DNA of 45,279 nt from Candidatus Altimarinota bacterium (GTDB lineage: Bacteria; Patescibacteriota; Gracilibacteria; BD1-5; UBA2023). The notes under the pieces were generated by a model. It did no database searches and was not told the origin of the DNA. It worked only from the letters and a program-made list of their open reading frames with translations. The stretch spans positions 1 to 45,279 of the forward strand of contig JAQTLR010000007.1 in NCBI GenBank assembly GCA_028714815.1, given 5' to 3'. Shown here one piece after another: positions 38,800-45,279 of this stretch (its first letter is position 1; each line of letters starts with the position of its first letter). The translations under genes and the position numbers were made by a program.

Positions 38800-38876
38800 T
38801 GGCGGAACTGACGAGACTCGAACTCGCGACCTTCCGCGTGACAGGCGGACGCTCTAACCAATTGAGCTACAGCTCC
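38800..38876 (-). tRNA. tRNA-Asp (anticodon GUC)
   Basis: 77 nt with encoded CCA. Acceptor GGAGCTG pairs with CAGTTCC, discriminator G as in aspartate tRNAs. The anticodon loop CTGTCAC gives GUC. It lies 20 bp upstream of tRNA-Ala on the same strand. Confidence 0.97.
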
Positions 38877-39091
38877 ATAACTAATAGGTCTATAATTAAT
38901 TGAAGCGGGGAGGAGTATATGAGAATATTTAGAAAATGCAAATTTATTTTGAAAATTATTTTCCACCCTCCTCCTCTCATCTCTCCTCTTTCCTTTAAAT
39001 CCCTCCAGCATACGGAATCGAAAACTAAAAATTTGCAATTTCAGATGAAATTATAATAATATAGCTCTGATTTATTTATAACTTCATTATC

Positions 39092-39886
39092 ATGGAGAAT
39101 AAAGGAGATACAATCGTTGTGAAAATAGGAACCGAGTCGCTTTTTCAGTGAGAGAACGGAGCATTTGGCGGAGAAAAGATAGAAGGGCTCTGTAGAGATA
39201 CCTCACATATCCTCCACAACACCTCCGATCGTATCGTGCTCGTAAGTTCCTGAGCGGTCGGATTCGGAAGACAGATATTGGAAAAAGGATGAAAACCGAC
39301 GGAGGGACTCTCCAAACAATGCCTCGCATCCATAGGACAGATAGATCTCATGCAAGAATACCGACACCGATTCAATAATTATAATATAATAACCGGGCAA
39401 TGACTCGTGACTCATGCCGATATCGAAGATTACGCAGATCGGGCAAGATTTCTCCACGATGTTCTCAAAGAAATTTTTGACATAAAATTGCTTCCTATTC
39501 TCAATGAAAATGATTTTCTTTCATCGGAAGAGATGCAAGCGCTCGGAAGGGGTGCCGACAACGACCGGAATGCCCTTCTCATCGCTCGACTCATTGGAGC
39601 GAAAATACTCTATATCGTGACAAATACCAACGGAGTCTACCGAGATAAAAATGATCCGGATTCCCGAATAGTATCAATCCATGCAAGCGAACTCACTCCC
39701 GAGTTCATCGAGAAAATCACCGGTGGTAAATCGACACACGGGACCGGCGGTATGCAATCAAAACTCGAAGTCGCACGGGAAGCGGCAGAATACAAAATAG
39801 AGACCCGGATCATCGATGGGATCCACTCCACACTTCTCGATCAATACCACAACAGAGCACATGGAGGAACAGTCATACAAGTTTAA
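39092..39886 (+). CDS. proB: Glutamate 5-kinase, UGA-recoded
   Basis: Phosphorylates glutamate, the first step to proline. 264 residues, kinase domain only, without the C-terminal PUA domain found in E. coli ProB. Four UGA codons are glycines: LFQGENG, VSSGAVGFGR, KGGKPTEG and TGQGLVTHAD. Substrate/ATP motifs are ILNENDFLSSEEM, GRGADNDRNALLIARL, VTNTNGVYRD and GKSTHGTGGM. In the standard code only the second half would be seen. It ends UAA just before a terminator shared with fusA. proA and proC are not in the window. Confidence 0.93.
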
Positions 39887-39922
39887 AAAAATCCCCCGGA
39901 TTTGAAATCCGGGGGATTTTTT
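39885..39922. terminator. Bidirectional terminator between proB and fusA
   Basis: AAATCCCCCGGATTT, ga, AAATCCGGGGGATTTTTT: a 14-bp perfect stem between convergent genes. Confidence 0.92.
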
Positions 39923-39933
39923 GATTGCATATA

Positions 39934-42069
39934 CTATTCTTCATCATCGAATTTCACTCCGCGTTCTGCTCGGATCTTCTCGGTCAGAGCCGTTGGAACC
40001 GCTGAGTAGTGAGAGAATTCCATAACGTAGGTCGCTCGTCCTTGAGACATGGACCGAAGGTCTGTAGAGTACCCAAACATCTCGGAGAGCGGAACGTATG
40101 CTTTGATGATCTTCGCCATTCCTCGCTCGGTCATCTCGTTGATCTGACCTCGCTTGGAGTTGATACCTCCGAGTACATCTCCCATGTATTCTTCCGGAGT
40201 ATTCACTTCTACCAACATCACCGGTTCAAGAAGATTTGGTCGAGCCTTCTTCGCTGCCTCACGGAAACACTTGGAAGCGGCGAGTTTAAAGGAAAGTTCA
40301 TTGGAATCGACATCATGGTACGAACCGAATGTGAGCGTTGCTCGAACATCCACCACCGGGTACCCGGCGATCATACCACGAGACCAAGAATCTCGAAGAC
40401 CCTTTTCAACCCCCGGGATGTATTCTTTTGGAACCACCCCTCCGACGATCTTGTTCACGAACACATTCTCTTCTTTGAATTCTGGATTTGCCTTTCGTTC
40501 TTCTGTCGTGATTGGTTCGAAAGTGATGACAACATGTCCGTACTGTCCTCGACCTCCGGTTTGTTTCTGGTGTTTGAATTCCTGATCGACAACGGCCTGA
40601 GTGATCGTTTCTCGGTAAGCAACCTGTGGAGCTCCGACATTGGACTCTACCTTGAACTCCCGTTTCATTCGATCTACGATAATCTCGAGATGAAGTTCTC
40701 CCATTCCCCAGATGATGGTCTGATTAGTTTCAGAGTTGGAAGTCACACGGAATGAAGGATCTTCTTCGGCAAGCTTAGAAAGCGCCATACCCATTCGTTC
40801 CTGATCCGCTTTGGTCTTTGGCTCTACCGCAATAGAGATAACCGGCTCTGGGAACTCCATTCGTTCGAGAACGATTGGCTTATCCACGTCGCAGAGGGTA
40901 TCCCCCGTCTTGGTATCCTTGAGTCCGATAACAGCTCCGATATTTCCCGCTGGGATTTCATCGATTTCCTGTCGGTTATTGGCGTGCATCTGGAGAAGGC
41001 GACCAATACGTTCTTTCTGTCCAGAAACTGGGTTGTAAACGTAAGAACCGGATTTAAGAGTCCCTGAGTATACACGAACGAAAGTGATTCGACCTACGAA
41101 CGGATCAGTCGCGATCTTGAATGCAAGAGCAGTAAGAGGCTCGTCTTTATCCTGCTTGTAAGTGATCTTCGTTTCGATATCATCTTCTTCAGAACCGGTA
41201 ATAGTACCGTTATTTACATCGAGAGGAGATGGAAGATAGTCTACCACCGCATCGAGCACGAGTTGAACCCCCTTGTTAGTAAGAGCAGAACCACACATAA
41301 GTGGGTATACTTCACTCGCACAAACCCCGATTCGAAGCCCCTTCTTGATCTGTTCAACAGTCAGACTCTCGGATTCCATGTATGCTTCCATGAGTTCCTC
41401 GGATTGCTCCGCAGCTTTCTCGATAATATCAACGCGCATAGCCTGTGCTTTCTCGAGGTACTGTGCTGGGATTTCCGCTTCGATTACCTTTTCTCCCATC
41501 TTTCCCTCGAAAGTATAGGATTTCATCTTCACGAGATCGATAATCCCCTCGAACTTGTCTTCTTCACCCATAGGCATCTGAATCGCGATAACCTTGTTTC
41601 CAGAAAGACGTTTCTTGATAGAATCGTAGGTCATCTGGAAGGATGCTCCGGTCTTATCCATCTTATTCGCGAATGCGATTCGTGGCACTCCGTATTTGTC
41701 CGCCTGTTTCCATACGGTTTCAGACTGTGGCTCAACTCCCTGAGAAGCATCGAATACCGCAACTCCTCCGTCAAGAACACGCATGGATCGCTCTACCTCG
41801 ATCGTGAAATCCACGTGCCCCGGGGTATCGATCAAGTTGAACTGAGTTCCCTTCCATTCACAAGTTGTCGCAGCGGATGTGATAGTAATACCTCGTTCCT
41901 GTTCCTGTGCCATCCAATCCATGGTTGCAGCACCCTCATGAACTTCCCCGATCTTATGAGTCTTTCCTGTATAGAAAAGAACGCGCTCAGAAGTAGTGGT
42001 CTTCCCCGCATCGATATGGGCGATGATACCGATATTACGGATGTTTTTTAGGTCAGTTGAAATTGCCAT
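39934..42069 (-). CDS. fusA: Elongation factor G
   Basis: Translocase GTPase. 711 residues, full length. G1 AHIDAGKT (17-24), G2 region [15 protein letters not shown]3 DTPGH, G4 NKMD; domains II-V are complete through [20 protein letters not shown], cited as about residues 600-620. No UGA codon. It stands alone with its own promoter (42126-42153) rather than in a str operon with rpsL, rpsG and tuf. Confidence 0.99.
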   Translation of the reverse strand: MAISTDLKNIRNIGIIAHIDAGKTTTSERVLFYTGKTHKIGEVHEGAATMDWMAQEQERGITITSAATTCEWKGTQFNLIDTPGHVDFTIEVERSMRVLDGGVAVFDASQGVEPQSETVWKQADKYGVPRIAFANKMDKTGASFQMTYDSIKKRLSGNKVIAIQMPMGEEDKFEGIIDLVKMKSYTFEGKMGEKVIEAEIPAQYLEKAQAMRVDIIEKAAEQSEELMEAYMESESLTVEQIKKGLRIGVCASEVYPLMCGSALTNKGVQLVLDAVVDYLPSPLDVNNGTITGSEEDDIETKITYKQDKDEPLTALAFKIATDPFVGRITFVRVYSGTLKSGSYVYNPVSGQKERIGRLLQMHANNRQEIDEIPAGNIGAVIGLKDTKTGDTLCDVDKPIVLERMEFPEPVISIAVEPKTKADQERMGMALSKLAEEDPSFRVTSNSETNQTIIWGMGELHLEIIVDRMKREFKVESNVGAPQVAYRETITQAVVDQEFKHQKQTGGRGQYGHVVITFEPITTEERKANPEFKEENVFVNKIVGGVVPKEYIPGVEKGLRDSWSRGMIAGYPVVDVRATLTFGSYHDVDSNELSFKLAASKCFREAAKKARPNLLEPVMLVEVNTPEEYMGDVLGGINSKRGQINEMTERGMAKIIKAYVPLSEMFGYSTDLRSMSQGRATYVMEFSHYSAVPTALTEKIRAERGVKFDDEE

Positions 42070-42125
42070 AAAAATAAGTAAAAAGAAATAGAAAAAATAT
42101 TCCTCATGAGAAGAATTTCCGGAGG

Positions 42126-42153
42126 ATTATATAGAAAAAGGTTAGGAAGGCAA
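42126..42153 (-). promoter_or_regulatory. Promoter of fusA
   Basis: Minus strand: TTGCCT, 16-bp spacer, TATAAT, followed by CCTCCGGA; the same -10 and flank occur at pnp (26168-26195). The -10 ends 56 bp before the ATG. Confidence 0.7.
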
Positions 42154-42173
42154 AAGATTTTTACACTAACTTA

Positions 42174-42860
42174 CTAACTTTTAATGCAGATATACCATAA
42201 GGAACTCCCTCCATCAGTAAACGATGATTGTACGTATCAGGCAGGACAAGAAGAGGCCGGATTGACTCATTGGCACAGAAATTTAGTAGCGATTAGTGAA
42301 GTACCATTCGACCATCAACAGAGGGTTCCCGATGGAACGCTCGGTGCACTGCTCGTACAATTGACCGTCGATCCGTTCGTCGTACACCACATCCCGTTCG
42401 TGAGAGTCCCGACTTTCGGATCGGATTCTGCTGCACATGCCCAAGCGCTCCCATTCCATTTTGCAACCTGTCAGGAACTGCAGGAGAGCGATGCTTTTCC
42501 GAGAGCGTTAACGCTTGGATCGGATTCTGCAGTGATTCCGGCATCTGCTGCACATGCCCAAGCGCTCCCATTCCATTTTGCAACCTGTCAGGAACTACAG
42601 GAGAGAGATGCTTTTCCGAGAGCGTTAACGCTTGGATCGGATTCTGCTGGAAGGGAAGAAAGCCGAGTGTTGAGATCATTGATATTATCTACGATCGCAT
42701 TCCATCCGTTCGCGGTCAACCCGCTTCCGCTCCCGACTTTCGACATGGAACCGTTCCATGCAGCATACCCGACCGAGAGGATAGATACCGTAAAGAAAAC
42801 ACTAAATCAGAAAACGATTCCGTTCACAAGGCTTTGGGAGGAAAATTTTGGGAAATTCAT
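42174..42860 (-). CDS. Secreted fibre-like protein with 39-residue tandem repeat, UGA-recoded
   Basis: 228 residues with six UGA glycines, ending UAG 42174-42176. The N-terminal anchor (about 12-34) ends SVGYAAW, followed by GWNAIVDNINDLNTRLSSL. This matches the anchor plus GNIDILNTRLTS of the tail-collar protein at 14161. Then come two copies of a 39-residue unit (ESDPSVNALGKASLSC, SSGQVAKWNGSAWACAA) in which Cys, Trp and a UGA glycine recur; this unit type is seen in phage tail-fibre and pilus-tip proteins. A Cys-rich C-terminus ends LWYICIKS. A 241-codon open frame on the opposite strand (42184-42909) is judged to be its shadow. Confidence 0.85.
42427..42530. repeat. Direct repeat, first copy
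   Basis: 104-bp segment, repeated 117 bp further on (42544-42647) with only about three differences. It encodes the 39-residue unit of the fibre protein. Confidence 0.9.
42544..42647. repeat. Direct repeat, second copy
   Basis: Partner of 42427-42530. The near identity at the DNA level suggests recent duplication or gene conversion. Confidence 0.9.
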
Positions 42861-42986
42861 ACTATTATCATTATATGCTAATCTAAATACCAGGGGCAGT
42901 ATATTATAAATCATACCCGAAGCAAATTTAATTTTCGGGCTCGAGTTGGGAAAAATGGCTTTCTAAAAAAAATCCCTGCATTTTCC

Positions 42987-43014
42987 TTTGCTTTTTTATA
43001 TTTTTCTATATAAT
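42987..43014 (+). promoter_or_regulatory. Promoter of rpmF
   Basis: TTTGCT, 16-bp spacer, TATAAT, then a GC-rich discriminator ACGCCC. The leader is about 65 nt. Confidence 0.6.
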
Positions 43015-43083
43015 ACGCCCACTTAATTTTGACTAAGAGCCGAGAAAAACGCTCCGTCATCCTATTTTCTTACGATTCACATC

Positions 43084-43317
43084 ATGACTTTCGCACCTCC
43101 AAAAAAAGCCTCCAAGGTACAAACCGGAAAACGCCACGGTAAATGGCTCGAGCTCAAGACCCGAAAAGTCCTGAATTCCGTTTCTCTTCAGTACGATGCA
43201 GAAGGAAATGCTATCGGACTCTCTCACTTCGCTTCTCCTATCACCGGAGAATACAAGGGACGGAAGGTATATTCTGTCGGGAAGGCTGCCAAGAAAGTTA
43301 CCAAGATTCGTGCGTAA
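43084..43317 (+). CDS. rpmF: 50S ribosomal protein L32 (zinc-free form)
   Basis: 77 residues. The N-terminus APPKKASKVQTGKRHGKW and the C-terminal SPITGEYKGRKVYSVGK match L32, where the usual CPxCGxYKGR motif has lost its cysteines. It is therefore a zinc-independent version. The middle is longer than usual. A terminator follows, then nusB and rnc. The assignment rests on the YKGRKV tail and genomic context with other translation genes. No UGA codon. Confidence 0.78.
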   Translation: MTFAPPKKASKVQTGKRHGKWLELKTRKVLNSVSLQYDAEGNAIGLSHFASPITGEYKGRKVYSVGKAAKKVTKIRA

Positions 43318-43349
43318 ACTTACGGAAAAATCGTTTCTTTCAGTTAGCG

Positions 43350-43380
43350 AAAACTTTGCGGGCGATCGCAAAGTTTTTTC
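43350..43380 (+). terminator. Terminator after rpmF
   Basis: AAAACTTTGCG, loop ggcgat, CGCAAAGTTTTTTC. Confidence 0.85.
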
Positions 43381-43410
43381 TTTTTATCTCCTCCATGTTC
43401 ATTTACACCT

Positions 43411-43884
43411 ATGATAAAAGTCTCTCGTCGAAAGACCCGTTCTTATCTCCTCCAGGCGCTCTATGCCCGTTCTATGGGCGGTACCGGTTTCGAGGAGCAA
43501 GCATTTCTTCAGGCCTTCTTCGATGGAAATACCTCCGAATCTCTCGATATCCCCTATTTTCAGGCGATGTTTTCGGGAGTGATCGAAAAGGAAGGGGAAC
43601 TTCTGGCCATCATCCATAAATATGCTCCGAAGTTCGATATCACCACCATGCCGGTCGGAAACCTCCTTCCGATCATGATCGCATCGTATGAGATGCTCTA
43701 TCTGACCATCGACACCATCCCTGAAAAAGTCAGCATCAATGAAGCTATCGAGTTGGCCAAAACCTTTTCCGATGATACCGCCCGTACCATGGTAAATGGC
43801 GTGTTGAATGCGCTCAAAGATGAAAAATCAACCATACTCGAATCCATCAAAACAGCCCCTCTCGCACCAAGGTTTTTCGTGTAA
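43411..43884 (+). CDS. nusB: Transcription antitermination factor NusB
   Basis: 157 residues, all-helical RNA-binding protein that pairs with S10 on boxA to antiterminate rRNA transcription. The N-terminal RRKTRSYLLQALYA and the C-terminal KVSINEAIELAKTFSDDTARTMVNGVLNAL (about residues 109-138) are the conserved NusB blocks. It is 20 bp upstream of rnc, so rRNA transcription and processing genes are adjacent. No UGA codon. Confidence 0.95.
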   Translation: MIKVSRRKTRSYLLQALYARSMGGTGFEEQAFLQAFFDGNTSESLDIPYFQAMFSGVIEKEGELLAIIHKYAPKFDITTMPVGNLLPIMIASYEMLYLTIDTIPEKVSINEAIELAKTFSDDTARTMVNGVLNALKDEKSTILESIKTAPLAPRFFV

Positions 43885-43904
43885 TTCTTAATGTATTATT
43901 TCCT

Positions 43905-44654
43905 ATGTCCAAAAAAATCGTCTCCATATCGAGCAAGGCATTTGAAGAGAAAATAGGATCGTTCGTATCTTCTCTTGAAATTCCATTCAAAGATATCACC
44001 AACTACTGCCTCGCATTCATCCACCGATCCGTTCTAAATGAAAATATCATCCATGTGACAGAAAGCAACGAACGTCTCGAGTTCCTCGGGGATGCTGTTC
44101 TGGAGCTCATCTCGACCGAAATCCTCTTCCATGCGTATCCTACGAAGCCGGAATGAGAACTCACCGACATCCGGAGCGCGCTCGTTCGCGGAAAGAACCT
44201 CGCCTCCATCGGACTCAAACTCGGTCTTCAGGATTATGTCCTCGTCTCCAAGGGGGAGCTTCTTGCTGGGGGGAACACTAATCCCTATATCGTCGCCAAT
44301 ACCTTCGAGGCCTTTCTCGGCGCGCTCTACCTCGATCTCGGCTACAATGAAGCAAAAACTTTTGTAGAGAAATACGTCTATTCCACTCTCTCGGAAATCC
44401 TCGAGAAAGCGCTTCACGTCGACCCGAAATCCCACCTCCAGGAAATATCTCAGGATAAGTACCTCGTGACACCAACCTACGAAGTGCTCAAAGAATCCGG
44501 ATCGGACCACAACAAATCCTACACTGTCGGCGCTTACATAGGAACCAAACAAGTGGGAACAGGAACAGGATCAAGCAAGAAAAAAGCCCAACAAGAAGCC
44601 GCGGAAAATGCGCTTTCAGAGCAAAAAAATTGGGAAAAGACAATTAAGACATAG
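43905..44654 (+). CDS. rnc: Ribonuclease III, UGA-recoded
   Basis: Double-strand-specific RNase that processes rRNA precursors. 249 residues. Catalytic motif NERLEFLGDAVLE (55-67, with the acidic residues Glu59 and Asp63), then PTKPEGELTDIRSALV in which Gly84 is UGA (44154-44156). The second acidic set is in NTFEAFLGALYLD. A C-terminal double-stranded RNA-binding domain ends SSKKKAQQEAAENAL. A standard-code reading would stop at residue 83. It ends UAG 44652-44654. Confidence 0.96.
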
Positions 44655-44667
44655 ACGATTGATAGAA

Positions 44668-44752
44668 AATAGGTTCATATTTCTTACAAAACAAAGCCAG
44701 TAATTACCTCATGTTTCCCAAGGCTGTTTTGATTTCGAAATATGAACCTATT
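44668..44752. repeat. Long perfect inverted repeat, possible structured RNA
   Basis: AATAGGTTCATATTTC (44668-44683) is perfectly complementary to 44737-44752. Inside it CAAAACA/TGTTTTG and GCC/GGC extend the stem to about 26 pairs with small bulges, leaving a loop of about 22 nt. It lies 13 bp after rnc. It could be a stable 3' end, a small RNA, a MITE-like element or an RNase III substrate. No T tract. Confidence 0.6.
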
Positions 44753-44793
44753 CGCTACCGGAAGAACCGAATGCGAGAAAAATATAATTTGTT

Positions 44794-44821
44794 TTGACTT
44801 TCTTGTATTTTTTCATACAAT
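44794..44821 (+). promoter_or_regulatory. Promoter of rpmH
   Basis: TTGACT, 16-bp spacer, TACAAT. The -10 ends 64 bp before the ATG. Confidence 0.65.
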
Positions 44822-44885
44822 TTCCGCACTTTCATAAAAAGAGCACATCCTCTTTTTACTATTATTTCCAATAAAAACAGGCACT

Positions 44886-45170
44886 ATGCTCGCTAAATTC
44901 AAAAAAAGAAAACGACTCCGAACTCACGGTTTCCTCACTCGATCACTCTCAGTCGGAGGACGGAAAGTTCTCGCTGCACGACGCCGAAAGGGTCGTCATG
45001 TCCTCACTGTAAGCTACCCAAACCGCTACAAGGAGACAAAAGGGAAATCCAAGCTCCACATCATTGCCGGAGGTTCCGCTCGCGTAGTACAATACCCAGG
45101 TTCTAGCCAACACTTCCGTCCAGATAATTCTGCACGATATTCTAAGGCAAAAACCGAAGCAGCTGAATAA
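44886..45170 (+). CDS. rpmH: 50S ribosomal protein L34 with C-terminal extension
   Basis: 94 residues, about twice the usual 44-47. Residues about 3-45 contain [21 protein letters not shown] and [16 protein letters not shown], the L34 core (the first part is quoted only to its conserved end). A basic tail of about 48 residues follows, with [20 protein letters not shown]. The typical MKRTYQPS start is shortened to MLAKF. It is followed 17 bp later by rnpA, the conserved rpmH-rnpA pair found near many origins of replication. No UGA codon. Confidence 0.9.
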   Translation: MLAKFKKRKRLRTHGFLTRSLSVGGRKVLAARRRKGRHVLTVSYPNRYKETKGKSKLHIIAGGSARVVQYPGSSQHFRPDNSARYSKAKTEAAE

Positions 45171-45187
45171 TATCCCCCTCATTTCCT

Positions 45188-45279
45188 ATGATCCCGAAAC
45201 TCTATCGGCTCTCAGAAAACGAAGTAAAAAAGGTTTTACGTTTCCGTAAACCTTTTTTTGCGTACTCTTTCATAGCGAA
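45188..45279 (+). CDS. rnpA: Ribonuclease P protein component, N-terminal part
   Basis: Only 30 codons are in the window: MIPKLYRLSENEVKKVLRFR, then KPFFAYSFIA. This resembles the start of RnpA (xxxYRLxxxxdFxxVfrxgkxf), the protein that assists RNase P RNA in tRNA 5' processing. The position directly after rpmH supports it. Codons 13-24 coincide with a terminator-like hairpin (45226-45259). Confidence 0.78.
   Translation, partial: MIPKLYRLSENEVKKVLRFRKPFFAYSFIA
45226..45259 (+). terminator. Terminator-like hairpin inside the start of rnpA
   Basis: AAAAAAGGTTTTACG, loop tttc, CGTAAACCTTTTTTT: a 13-bp stem with one bulged T and seven T residues. By its form it is a rho-independent terminator, yet it lies within the rnpA reading frame. 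Confidence 0.55.

Noticed and set aside
42184-42909. 241-codon open frame on the plus strand
   Set aside because: No signal, domain or sensible composition; it lies antisense to the code-25 fibre gene 42174-42860, which has a signal peptide, repeated Cys/Trp units and a paralogue.

Overview
The window comes from a bacterium that reads UGA as glycine (translation table 25), as in Gracilibacteria (BD1-5/GN02) and Absconditabacteria (SR1) of the Patescibacteria/CPR. The sequence shows this directly. UGA fills the obligatory glycines of a collagen-like Gly-X-Y run (near 15044), of the DPFCGxG methyltransferase motif (22951-22959), of the LPGMGVKTA helix-hairpin-helix of endonuclease III (32486), of the C-terminal GAGDI of MurC (29163), of VSSGAVGFGR in ProB, and of the PEGELT turn of RNase III (44154). 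All gene ends below stop only at UAA or UAG. Many genes are therefore longer than a standard-code reading would give, and several exist only under code 25.

Layout. 1-1404 (minus): TrxB (partial), a PH-domain membrane protein and TsaB. 1418-13975 (minus): one uninterrupted 12.6 kb reading frame for a secreted protein of 4185 residues with about 29 UGA glycines. 14.1-15.6 kb (plus): two divergently transcribed surface-fibre-like proteins, one ending in a phage tail-collar domain and one collagen-like. 15.6-17.4 kb (minus): a winged-helix/phosphoribosyltransferase regulator with two palindromic operators over its start, and an AT-rich membrane protein visible only under code 25. 17.5-19.8 kb (minus): DnaK behind an encapsulated-ferritin-like protein, with a CIRCE-like palindrome upstream. 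19.9-21.9 kb (plus): four small unknown genes, the last secreted. 22-28 kb: a Trm11-like tRNA methyltransferase, PNPase, VKOR and DsbA, interleaved with four short transcription units that carry strong Shine-Dalgarno sequences. 28-33.7 kb: SOD, cold-shock protein, MurC, an HD hydrolase, FtsX, endonuclease III and TatD. 33.8-35.6 kb: a pseudopilin with an NHL-like domain and a VirB2-like membrane protein. 35.7-38.9 kb (minus): KH protein, S16, L28, S10, EF-Tu, two tiny genes and three tRNAs. 39-42.9 kb: ProB, EF-G and a third fibre-like protein with a 39-residue tandem repeat. 43-45.3 kb (plus): L32, NusB, RNase III, L34 and the start of RnpA.

Most genes lack a Shine-Dalgarno sequence. Where a promoter can be read it is usually a -35/-10 pair with a 16-bp spacer. 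The accessory interest is a set of cell-surface and secreted proteins: the giant protein, three fibres sharing an N-terminal module, the pseudopilin and the VirB2-like protein. They fit the attached, host-dependent lifestyle known for this group, but their role here is inference. No CRISPR array, transposase, integrase or rRNA gene was seen.
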